From Calliopum simillimum (taxonomy: Eukaryota; Arthropoda; Insecta; Diptera; Lauxaniidae): a DNA stretch of 64,000 nt. Below, one piece after another: positions 44,440-54,622 of the stretch. Positions within the stretch are counted from its first letter, which is position 1, and each line of letters opens with the position of its first letter. Below the pieces are notes generated by a model. It made no database searches and was not told the origin of the DNA. It saw nothing but the letters and a program-made list of their open reading frames with translations. The translations under genes were made by a program, and so were the position numbers. The stretch lies in the NCBI GenBank assembly GCA_951812925.1, contig OX638369.1, positions 53,625,061 to 53,689,060 of the forward strand, given 5' to 3'.

Positions 44440-45355
44440 ATATTTTAGATTTTTTTCAATTTTCTTTTACCGATATATTTTTGGATATATTTGGACTTTT
44501 ACCGATATTTTAAATGTTTTCCGATACTTTTTGACTTTAACCAACACTTCAGATGTTTTTCAATACTTTTTGACTTTTACCGATATTTTAGATGTGTTTC
44601 GATACCTTTCAACATTTAGCGATATTTAAGATGTTTTTTGATATATTTGGACTTTACCGATATATTAGATGTGTTTCAATACTTTTGAACTTTTACCGAT
44701 ATTTTAGATGTTTTTCGATATTTTTGGTTTTTAGCCGATATTTTAGATGTTTTTAGATTTTTTTTGTACTTTTACCGACATTTCAGATATTTTTCGATAT
44801 TTTTGGACTTTTACCGATATTTTAGATGTGTTTCGATGCTTTTAAAGATGTTTTTCGTTACTTTCGGACTTTTACCGATATTTTAAATGTTTTTGAATAC
44901 TTTTCGACTTTTGCCGATATATTAGATATTTTTCAATACTTTCGACTTTTACCGATATATTAGATGTTTTCCTATACTTTTTGACTTTTACCGATATTTT
45001 AGATGTTTTTCAGTAGATACTTTTAACTTTTACCGATATTTTAGATGTTTTCCGATACTTTTTGACTTTTACCCATATTTAAGATGTTTTCCGATACTTT
45101 TCGACTTTTACCGATATTTTAGATGTTTTTCAATGCTTTTCGACTTTTACCGATATATTAGATGTTTTCCTATACTTTTTGACTTTTACCGATATTTTAG
45201 ACGTTTTTCAGTAGATACTTTTAACTTTTACCGATATTTTAGATGTTTTCCGATACTTTTTGACTTTTACCCATATTTTAGATGTTGTCCGATACTTTTT
45301 GACTTTTACCGATATTTTAGATGAGTTTCGATACTTTTGAACTTTTGCCGATTGT
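44440..45355. repeat. 38-bp minisatellite, right part of second locus
   Basis: About 23 units of 36-42 bp (TTTTCCGATACTTTTTGACT, TTTACCGATATTTTAGATGT), including a higher-order duplication: the 44930-45060 stretch with CTATACTTTTTGAC and CAGTAGATACTTTTAAC recurs at about 45150-45260. ORFs over it (FYRYFRCFPILFD repeats) are by-products. Confidence 0.9.
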
Positions 45356-45682
45356 GTAATGAGAATAATTTAAACACTTTTGTTGATGTTTCTTCTAAAT
45401 CAAAAAAACGTTACTACGAGTAACTCCATCAATTCTCAATGTTCTGGCTTTCTTATATACAAAAAGAAATAAGTATATCCTTAGGTGAACGGCCAAAATT
45501 TGGGCTCCAGCGATACTACAATAGCTATTATGAGGAGATTGCAAATAAGTCATTTTTTATAACATGAAAAGTCTTTTATTGAATCAAAAATTTCAACTTC
45601 TGCCTGGATTTCCAGTGGAAAGTTTTCACTTTGTAGTAAAAAGCCCAAAAACCAAAATTTAAAAGGTTTATGTCGGATAATA
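45356..45682. other. Non-coding spacer
   Basis: No gene or repeat was seen between the minisatellite and the next small element. Confidence 0.5.
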
Positions 45683-46048
45683 AAGGGTGTATTTTAGGAC
45701 TGATAGAATTTCAAATTGTAAAAACAAACACAAAAAATTAAATTTTGGTGATAAGTTTTTTGTTATTTGTTTCAGTATACTCTAACAAATCATCATAAAT
45801 AGATGCACGCATAAAAAAAGCTGCAAAATTATCAGAATTTACTGTGAAAATTAGTCGTCGATTCGTCCAACTTTAGTCGTCTTCGTGATTATTATGGCGC
45901 ACACAATGGTCCAATCGCCCAAAATAATTTTCAAATGTTAAAGCCATGTATTGATCTTCCAAATAAAACAAATATTTTGATTACAATAAAATTTTTTGTG
46001 TTATATTTTACAGTCTCAATTTCTATCGTGCTAAAAAAAAATACCCTA
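45683..46048. mobile_element. Small TA-flanked MITE with AAGGGTGTATTTTAG ends (366 bp)
   Basis: Left AAGGGTGTATTTTAGGACTG then ATAGAATTT. Right, reverse-complemented, TAGGGTATTTTTTTTTAGCA then CGATAGAAATT. TA flanks both ends (45681-45682 and 46049-46050). The ends resemble those of the D41D element at 38782 (AAGGGTGTTTTTTTTAG), so it may be a non-autonomous relative. No ORF. Confidence 0.65.
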
Positions 46049-46050
46049 TA

Positions 46051-48598
46051 CAACAGTTAAATAGTTTTAGCGTTTAGTTTGGAAAACTGTCAAAAATCGC
46101 AAATCTTCATTCAAGCCACAAGTTTTTTGAAGTTTCGGTCCTTACTCAGTATGCACACTTACTTATGACAATATGCGCTGAACTCATTTTTTTTTGTATA
46201 AAATGTCTGCACATTCTAATGCACATTGTTGTCAAAATGTTTAATAAATTGGAAAGAGTAATGATAATTTTTCGTTAAAATAAGAGCAATTTCCCATCCT
46301 CTCTTTAACTAAAAAAAATTTTGTATTTCTTATTTTTTAGTTTCTAAAAATATTCTGCTCCTTTACAAATATCGCCTCAGTCTAAACACGATTCCCATGC
46401 ATTTAACAAGCGTTTAACATTTGAGCTATTTTTCTTCGTACACACGAATTTGCCAGACATTCATCACAAACAATTACGATGAACGAAAAGCTGGAACAGA
46501 AACAACAACATTAGCAGCAAGCATCCTCATCAACTACAACATGCTCATCATGCTTAAAATGCACAGAATCTTGAACATCCTCTGAATCCTCATCATCCCA
46601 TTATCACATTCCAGTAAGCGCAAAAAGCGCACTTGCGCGCATGCGCACTTAAGATGCGATGCAGCAATGAAATAAATCGCACATTTATTGGTTGTGCTTG
46701 TGGTCGGTCAGACAGCAATTGAATTGGGCCTGGATAAGATTGTATTGCTGCAATAAAGCGCATGAGTGGGGAGCGTTGACTGCATATGGAGCATATGATA
46801 ACACCACTTACACTAAGTAACACACTGTTCAAGTATGCTGTAGCAGAAATTTACCATGGTTTATACTCTGCGTCACAGTGTACTTACAAGTGACTTAAAC
46901 AAGCTGCTTAAACTTTAACAAAATATTAAATCAAATTCTGTTGCACAGTGCAAGATATAAACTTAAACCCATAGAATTTCACTAATCGTTATTGGTTATG
47001 TTGCGGCTGCTGCTGGCGACAATTTTCCTTCCAAAACATTTTGCTTTGGTGTCGATTTGTTGTTGTTTATTTCGATATCCATCCACCATGGAATCCACCT
47101 GTTGCATTGAGCTCATTTTTAATGCTTAAAGCGATCATCATCAACATCAACGCAGCAGACATGCAGCATGAACAAAAAATCTAGCAATGAAATGTAATAA
47201 AAAAACGTACAACAACAAAGATGATGATGGTGATGACGATGCTGATGATAATGATAAAGATGATGTTGATGACGATGATGATGATGATGCTGTGGTGGTG
47301 TTTGATGATGCTAAAAAAACTACAACAATAAAAAATACTTTTAGCTGATCAAAAGCAATGAACGCGCTTTTGTTGTCGCTGTCGTTGTTATTGGTGCTGT
47401 GTTGCTGGCTCATCCTCGTCAATATCATCAATGCTGCACTTACACACTCACACATACTAACACATTCAACCGGGCAACAATGCGGCGATTGATGAGCAAA
47501 TTGCAAACGAAAAATTCAACGAATTCCAATGTTAAGCTTCGAATAATAATGAGCCCGTATATGAGGTTTCGTAGGAAAATATTCTCGGCGATCGATATGA
47601 ATTGATGTTGTGGCGGTTGTTGGCGGCGGCAACCAGTGATGATGTTGATGTTGATGATAATGATGTTGATGATGATGACGCAGCATTAGCAAGTAAACTC
47701 TAATAAAAGCGCATTGTACGCAGTGCAATAGCATCATCTTTTTTTTTTCTTCTCTCCTTGATCTGTCCAATCAATAGCGATTCAACGTTTCGTTAAATTT
47801 TTTATGCTTTTTATTCTTTTATTTATTTTATATTGGATTTTTTCTTCTATTCTTAAATTTTGTTTGATCTCATAAAATGTTTAACTTCAGAATGGGAATC
47901 TGCAGTGGGACAAAATGAGAAAGAAGCGGAGACAAATTAATGAAAATATTCTTCGAAAGAATGCTCTGAAAATTTAAAGAAATGGTAATAGAGTCAATCT
48001 TTGCGTAATTTATTAAGATTTGGGTTGACATCTCCGATTTGGGTTGACATTTCCGATTTTTATGAAATTTGGTAAAAAATTAGTATTTGACATACTAACT
48101 GTGGTTAAATGATTTTCCGAAATTCCGAAAATTTTCAAGATGGCGGCCACGGGAATTTCGATCAAACTTTTGGATACTCACATATTTAAAAATTCATAGC
48201 TCCTCGGCTTTTTATCCACCGTTTCCACCGTTCGGCCGGTATTTTTTTTTTCGGTGGTTCGTAGTGTGATTTTTCGTGCAATATAGATGTTTGTGAGCCA
48301 TAAGGCAGGTTCTATTTAGCAGCAGCAATATCTAGAAACTTCCTTTTTACGAGAAACTTTGCAAAGATGCTGCGAGAACCATCGAAAAGGTTTCAATTTG
48401 GTCCACCAGATGAGTATAAAAGTTACTTTCTGTAATAACGCAAGTTATTTTTTATTTGACTTCAGTGCTGTTAAGATAAGGGTTTTAAAGTGTAATAAAA
48501 AGTTATAAAAAGTGATGGGAATGTTTATGTGTAAGTTTCCGAAAAATGTACCAAAGCATACCTTGTTTTGTCCACATCAATTTTTTTATTACTTAAGG
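46051..48598. other. Non-coding stretch with GAT/CAT microsatellites
   Basis: GATGATGATGGTGATGACGA at 47220-47295 and GATGTTGATGATGATGAC at 47639-47682 are trinucleotide arrays; Ser-rich and His-rich minus-strand ORFs over them are by-products. GATTTGGGTTGACATnTCC is tandemly duplicated at 48017-48055. No gene is supported. Confidence 0.55.
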
Positions 48599-48600
48599 TA

Positions 48601-49486
48601 GGGGAGATGTGTGTACCTTGGTCCAAGTGTACCTCGGTCCGAGTGCCCTTTGCCACTCAACAGCTGCACGTGTACGATAATGTTCTTCTATGGAATTTTG
48701 CACTCATACCGGTGACTCATATTAGTTGACTTCAGACCGTCAAGCTGTATGTGTGTATAAAAAGCGACGGAAAAAGTGTTTTTTGTGTGTAAAAATTTGT
48801 TTTTGGAGTAAACTACGAAACGTTTTTTGAGAAACTTACTTGAAATATTTCAGTTTTACAACATCAGGAAGGAAGTTTAGTTATTGTTTTAAGCTTTTAG
48901 TGTATTTTAGATGTATTTTCATTAATATATGTTATGGGTGTTGACAGTTTTTAAAACATGCTATCTGTGTGTACCTTGGACCTATGCCTATTGACCAGGA
49001 AGCCTTTTTCGACGGGCAACCATTAAGCCATAATCGCCTGTCAATATAATAGTACTGTTATTATTTACGGGATTAATGTATTTATCTGCAATTATTTTTG
49101 TTTACTTTATTGTTTTTTACTAAATGCACTTTTTTGTGTTATAATTTTTGTTTATGAAATTTTATTTTTTTTTTTATTGGAAAAAATTTTACCTTTGACT
49201 GCATAATAAATGGTTCTTTCATAATTTATTACCTAAATACAATGTATTCTCTTTTATTTTTAATAATCCAAGGAACACTTGCATGGTGTACCTTGGACCG
49301 TTTAAGATTGCAACGGAAAAAGTAAAATTTCTACTCAATGGTAAGACATAGAAATATCATTTTCACGTCATTTGATGCTGCAAGCATTGTAAAAATATAA
49401 ATTAATTAAAAAACTAAAGAAACTTTTTTGGAAAATCAGGCACATTGAAAAAACTGCAAAGCGGACCAAGGTACACACATCTCCCC
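48601..49486. mobile_element. TA-flanked element with perfect 24-bp ends (GGGGAGATGTGTGTACCTTG)
   Basis: GGGGAGATGTGTGTACCTTG then GTCC at 48601-48624 is exactly reverse-complemented at 49463-49486. TA lies outside both (48599-48600 and 49487-49488). The phrase GTGTACCTTGGWCC is iterated at 48611, 48628 (TGTACCTCGGTCC), 48969 and 49288, besides the right end. The perfect ends suggest a comparatively young insertion. No transposase was recognised. Confidence 0.88.
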
Positions 49487-49542
49487 TATAGAATATGATG
49501 ACTTGAACTTCTGAAATATTTTTAAAAAACGAACATAAGCTT

Positions 49543-50110
49543 TCAGGGTTGCCATATGTTTTTTTTTTCGAAAGTTTCGCTTAAACAATATATTTAAAAA
49601 ATTTAAATAAAATTTTAGTCTCAAAACGCTTAAATAAACTTTTGAAAAATCCAAAATAAATGTTTGGGTTGCCACATGGTTGTTTTCGAAAATTTATTTT
49701 AAGTCTCACTTTTTTTGACTAAATTGAAAAAGTAAGAATTATACAAGATTTTCGAAAATAACCATGTGGCAACCCTAAAATTTATGTAGAATTTTTAAAT
49801 AGTTTATTTAAGTGTTTAAATACAAAATTTTAATTTTTTTTTTAAACAAATGGTTTAAGTGTAACTAACAACAACAAAAAAAACGGGCTGGCAACACCAA
49901 AAGTTTTGTAAAACTTTAAAAAAGTTTATTGATCATTTCTGAAACCAAATATTTTAATTTAGTTAAAAGAAGTAAGAATTATATAAGATTTTTGTAAAAT
50001 AACCAGATGGCAACCCTTAAAATTTATGATTTGAAAAGTTTATTTAAGTGTTTTAAGGCTAAATTTGAATTTTTATTTTTGAAATAAATGGTTTAAGTGA
50101 AACCAACCAA
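49543..50110. repeat. Degenerate inverted/direct repeats around GGGTTGCCAYATGGT
   Basis: GGGTTGCCATATG (49550) and GGGTTGCCACATGGTTGTTT (49667) face AACCATGTGGCAACCCTAAA (49758) and AACCAGATGGCAACCCTTAA (50000). Each is followed by a TTTATTTAAGTGTTTNAA-type stretch. Several nested, diverged copies of one palindromic unit are implied. No coding content. Confidence 0.6.
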
Positions 50111-51262
50111 AAAAAAAAAAAAAAAGAAAACAGCTGGAGGATTTAATTTTGTAAAAAACGACGGAGAATGACTAAACGGAGAATGACGAATTGTTGTAAA
50201 AACAATTATATCACAATGAAAATAACAATTTTTTTTAAAAATTTGAAACTGATGTAGCTCCTCTAATAGTTTATTGATTTAATTATATAAAGTTAAAATG
50301 ATACGTTTAGTTATATAAAAAAAACTTAAGCGGAGAATGATGCACACTTTTTAAACTTTCTTAAAAAAAAAAAAAATACATGAACACTCACTATCGAAAA
50401 ACCAACTGAGTTAAAAATAAACTGAATCTCCTCTTTCTCTTCACTTTCAATTCTCTATTTAGTTTGAATAAGAAAAACTGAGCGGATATTGTCTAAGATG
50501 AGGGACCAACTTCTATGTAAGACGGACGGACAGGACGGAGAATGAGTTTTAAGTATTTATGTAAATGTATTTATGTATTTAGAAATATGACTAAGATCAT
50601 TTTAAGACTACATTTCCTAAAATGTTATTTGTCGCACTGTCTGCTATTGCGCGAAATAACAAGCAATGTTACAACAATAGCTATAGCAATAACAACAACA
50701 CAACAACAACTACAACAATAATAATAATAACACCACTCATGATGCCAATCAATCAGTGACGCACAACAACAACAACAACTGCAATATGGGAAATTATTTT
50801 TCCGACAGGCTTTTGGATCGCTTGTTGTTTTAGTTTTTTTTCTCCATTTATTTTTCTTTTTGTGGTCTCATTGAAGTTGTACGGTCAAGTGTAATCGTTA
50901 CTTCATGATGCAGCACTTAGTAGAGTTGATGGGGAGTGTGGTGCATTGATCTACTTGAGGGTGGAGGGGTTAAGAAAAGGCGACCATTTGAGAGAGTGCT
51001 GCGAGAGATGAGCCAAATGCAGTAAAATTATGTTGCGTAGGCTTGAATTTAATTGTTGCGCTTGCAGTTGAACTCGTTACGTTGTTTTTGTATTTGCTGC
51101 TGCTGTTGTTGTTGTTGTTTTTGCTGTTGATCCTTTTGTATTGGTGCGCACTTGACTTATAGTCACTTTTTGTGCTTTATATTCGATGGGTTTTTTTTTC
51201 TTTCTTTATTAATGATAGCACTTTTTATAATGCATTTTTCTGGTTTTTTTCATTTTATTTTA

Positions 51263-51293
51263 CAGGTTCGTTGCTTAAGTCTTTTGTTAAATC
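51263..51293 (+). other. Dispersed plus-strand motif, copy 3
   Basis: CAGGTTCGTTGCTTAAGTCT then TTTGTTAAATC, preceded by a strong T-rich tract (TTTTTTTCATTTTATTTTA), so it reads as a good 3' splice acceptor followed directly by the conserved block. Confidence 0.7.
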
Positions 51294-53042
51294 ATTGCTG
51301 AGTTGTTTTGAATATATCTGTTTTTTTTTTTGTATTGATTTTAATTTGATTTTATTGAGAGATTTTTAAAAGCAGTTAATTAAGTATTGATGCGATTGTT
51401 AGTATTCGATTGTGATGGGTGATTGCATTTGCGGTGTTACACCCACTGTAAGGTGTCTCAGCAGCGGCACATAGAAAAAGTTGAAATTTTTAGATTTCTC
51501 AAAATATTGTAAATGAAATCTTTGCCGAATAAAAACACTGTCTTATAATTGCTTTCAGTTTTCGGAAAACTTTTATTTGTGACTCATGTGATCATGATTT
51601 TTTCTCTCACGTCAAGATTCTTAAAAGATGCCGCAGTTTCGATTAGACATTGCAAGATAGGTATAAGATTTTAACGCTCAAGGGTGCAAAAGACCGGAGA
51701 ACATACGCAATACTTGGAAAAAACAGCTTGAAATTGAACCAAGAAGTTCTGGAAAAAGCTGGAGTGAAATAAAATCCTTAAAATTATATATTGCTTAATG
51801 AAAACTAAGTAATCATACGGTGATAGGTTTTCTAAGGAGTTAAAAGATTAAAAACTTATGAATAAGAAATCATAAGCCCGCTTAATTGGCTTTCAAATAT
51901 AGGAATGAATAAAGGATTTGAGAATATGTAATCTTGCTTAATCACTAAACTAAAAACTTTCAAAGTTTGAGATAGATCAAAATTCTTTTTATGTTTTTGA
52001 ATGACGATAAATACAATAAGAAAATAAATACGAAAATTTTTCACAAACGATAAGTTATTAAAATTTTTTCCAAATAAATTTGAAAGCACTGAGTTCAAAT
52101 AAAATAAAAAAAAAATATGCGAAAAATTTTGACCTTAAAATTGTACGATGTACATTCTCCAGGCTCGCAAAAAGTGAAAGAGTAATTTTTTTATTGACTC
52201 AACTTATTTAGGTATTTTATTGTTTTATATGATAAGCATAAAATTGTACACATTTTTATGAACAAAAAGAAAAAAAAAAACTTTAGAGTTAAAGCATTTT
52301 TCATAGCTTGACAACAATCTTTGGTTTTCACTTCTTAAGAATTTTTTATGTTTTTGGTTTCTTCCATTAAGCTGCCACTATTGCTGCTGCTGTTTGTATT
52401 GAACTTTGTCCGTCTGCTGCTCAGTCTGTCGTTTTTCATTGGTTTTGTGCAACAAGTGCACAGCAGGGGTTACTTTTGTTTTGGCCAAATAATCAAAAAA
52501 ACAACAATACAAAGAGCAATTGGCAACAGCACCAACAACAACAACAACAACAATTTATATTTCCATTGCAGATTGCGATCATCAGGCATTTAAGGGGCAT
52601 CGGATATCGCATAACAGCGTCGTAAGACATATTAATACAAAGTCATATAAATTCCAAATTGGTCGTTTTTTCTTTGGCTTTATTCTCTTGCTTTATTGCA
52701 ACTCCTTCACCACTTGCACATATAAAAAATATTTAAAATTCAATGATTTTTTAAAGGCAGCTCTAAATTATGTGCATTGTTTTTTTTTTTTTTTTTTTTG
52801 TCGAAAAATTTGCATATTAAAGCGATTAAGAAGTTGTTGTTGATTATAAAACAATGCGTTTGCGTCGTCGATACAAAAAGAAAACAAAATTTGCAGCAAA
52901 TGCCTATTTTTATGAATGAAAAACATATTATTCGTGACTTTGAAGGTTGCTTTTTTTGCAAAAATTCAATTAAAATAAAAATAGTTTAAGAATTAACCCA
53001 AAGAAACTGTCTCTGTATAAAATCAGTAAACAAGAGTAGCTT

Positions 53043-53073
53043 CAGGTTCGTTGCATAAGTCTTTTGTTTATTT
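53043..53073 (+). other. Dispersed plus-strand motif, copy 4
   Basis: CAGGTTCGTTGCATAAGTCT then TTTGTTTATTT. One base differs from the copies at 19217 and 51263 in the first 20. No pyrimidine tract precedes it. Confidence 0.7.
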
Positions 53074-53208
53074 GGTTGGTATATGAACATGTTTGTTTAA
53101 ATACATTTGCATATAGTATATCATTGGAAAGTTCTGTTTTGTAAAGAATTTGAAATTTTTTTTATAAAAAACTAATTTACACATATCTAAGTGCATTGTT
53201 TGCAATTT

Positions 53209-53240
53209 CAAGTTCGTTTCTTAAGTCTTTTGTTTTATAC
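53209..53240 (+). other. Dispersed plus-strand motif, copy 5
   Basis: CAAGTTCGTTTCTTAAGTCT then TTTGTTTTATAC. It lies only 166 bp after copy 4, with AA in place of AG before the conserved GTT. Confidence 0.7.
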
Positions 53241-53763
53241 ATTTTTTTTCCACTTTTAATATGAAGCGAAGCATTCTTTGCAAAATTTGCCCAAAACTTT
53301 TAAAGAAAAAAACAAGGCTTAGCTGTAAAAAAATTTATAACATTTAGAATAGCATTACATAAGGCTGGTCTGAAAAAACTTTGGTTTTGTGATATCAACT
53401 GAGAGTCCTTGGGAAAATTAAATAATCCAAAAAAATTTTTATATTTTTTGATATTAACTAAGAGTCTTTGGAAACATTTCCAAGAAAACAAAAGTTATCC
53501 TAAACAAAAAATGAATGATCGTACGAGGGATATAAGGGTGGTCTGAAAATTTTTTTATTTATAGACACCACCTACTTCTTCATTTTGGCAACAGAACTGC
53601 TACCATAAGAGCTTACATTTATAGGCAGAGAATTAGTAGATTCTCAATAAAAGTATATTTCTGACAGTAAAAACCGAGTGCTTTCTAAACTGCTGAAGAA
53701 AGTTGTCAAAGTTTCTCAGTCATATTAGCTACAAAAAACGTTTTAATTTTTGGTTGCCGCGAC

Positions 53764-54157
53764 TAGTGTTCTTGCACATTGAGTCTTAGTCTAGGTCTTG
53801 GTTTTGATATTGAGTCTTGGTATTGATCTTGATCTTGCACATTAAGTCTTGGTCTCGGTCTTGGTATTGGTCTTGAAAAAATTTCTAGAGATATTGAGTA
53901 TTCAAAGTTTCAAAACCATATTTTTCCAAAGCAGTTGGGTTTTTAAGATGCTAATATGCCAATTGAGAGATAAAATATCTTTTAACTATAAATAACCAAG
54001 ACTGAAAAGCAGTTTTGGTCTTGAAGATTATTGTGTGCAAGATCAAGACCAAGACCTGAGCAGTCTTGGTCTTGCAAAAATATCAGCGTCTTGGTCTCGC
54101 AAAATTACTAAGACCAAGAACAAGACGCAAAACCAAGACTAATTTTGCTCATCACTA
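53764..54157. mobile_element. hAT-type MITE (394 bp) built of CTTGGTCTTG repeats
   Basis: Ends TAGTGTTCTTGCACATT (53764) and, reverse-complemented, TAGTGATGAGCAAAATT (54157) lie inside a perfect 8-bp duplication GCCGCGAC (53756-53763 and 54158-54165). Both halves consist of variants of AGTCTTGGTCTTGCAAAAT: plus orientation at the left (53790-53872), mirrored at the right (54035-54140). Duplication length and TAG start fit hAT. No coding sequence. Confidence 0.88.
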
Positions 54158-54357
54158 GCCGCGACGTCAATAATCGAGTAAAAAGTCGGCAATATTGCAG
54201 TTTTTGTCCATTTTAAGCAAGTTTTGTATTTTATGTTAAGTTAGGCCATCTTACCCGAAAAATAAGGTTGGCGGATACATTAAGACAGAGTTTTTTTGCT
54301 TGATACCCTAATACAAAAGTTTTAAAGACCTAGTTTCGTTGCCTATATATGTATAAT

Positions 54358-54394
54358 TTTTCATATATGGGGAAATCTCAGCAAGTGTGGACTT
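54358..54394 (+). repeat. Left copy of a 37-bp inverted repeat bracketing the 54-60 kb unit
   Basis: TTTTCATATATGGGGAAATC then TCAGCAAGTGTGGACTT. Its reverse complement, with one mismatch, is at 60035-60071, 5.7 kb away, outside the large foldback. It may be the terminal repeat of a composite element, but no target duplication is visible. Confidence 0.7.
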
Positions 54395-54622
54395 TTCGAA
54401 AAAAAAAAGAAGTAATTTTTCAAACATGTGGCACCCTTTTTTGGACCGCGAATTATTAATTTGAGATACATTAGAAGTATTTTACAGCCAGCGTTGCTGA
54501 CTTTTTTCGATCGCCTCCCCCAAAATCGTCAAAAATCTCGCGACACGGTGTTCGTGTTTGAACTCCTCTGAAATGGCTCGACCGATTTTTATGAAATTTT
54601 TTATACAATATGTATTAGTCTA
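54395..54622. other. Spacer between outer inverted repeat and foldback
   Basis: Non-coding. ATGTGGCACCCTTTTTTGGA near 54424 has a direct relative at about 59549 (GGTGGCACACCCTTTTATCT), on the other side of the foldback. Confidence 0.45.

Larger units (their letters stand above)
50111..53755. other. Non-coding stretch, microsatellites and motif copies 3-5
   Basis: CGGAGAATGA occurs in the same orientation at about 50163, 50177, 50331 and 50536. CAACAA tracts lie at 50693-50725 and 50765-50781, TTG/CTG at 51096-51130, CAACAA at 52526-52553. A 59-bp duplication (GATATCAACTGAGAGTCCTT at 53391, GATATTAACTAAGAGTCTTT at 53450) lies near two copies of GGTGGTCTGAAAA-like sequence. No gene is supported. 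Confidence 0.5.

Noticed and set aside
45133..45324. ORF with repeating FDFYRYFRCFPIL
   Set aside because: By-product of the 38-bp minisatellite when units happen to be 39 bp long.
47147..47770. Ser-rich and His-rich minus-strand ORFs
   Set aside because: They arise from GAT/CAT trinucleotide arrays; no start context, splice sites or domain.
19217..53073. Reading the dispersed motif as classic recursive splice sites
   Set aside because: Recursive sites need CAG/GTAAGT or GTGAGT. Here the sequence is CAG/GTTCGT or CAA/GTTCGT, and half the copies lack AG, so the classic form does not fit.
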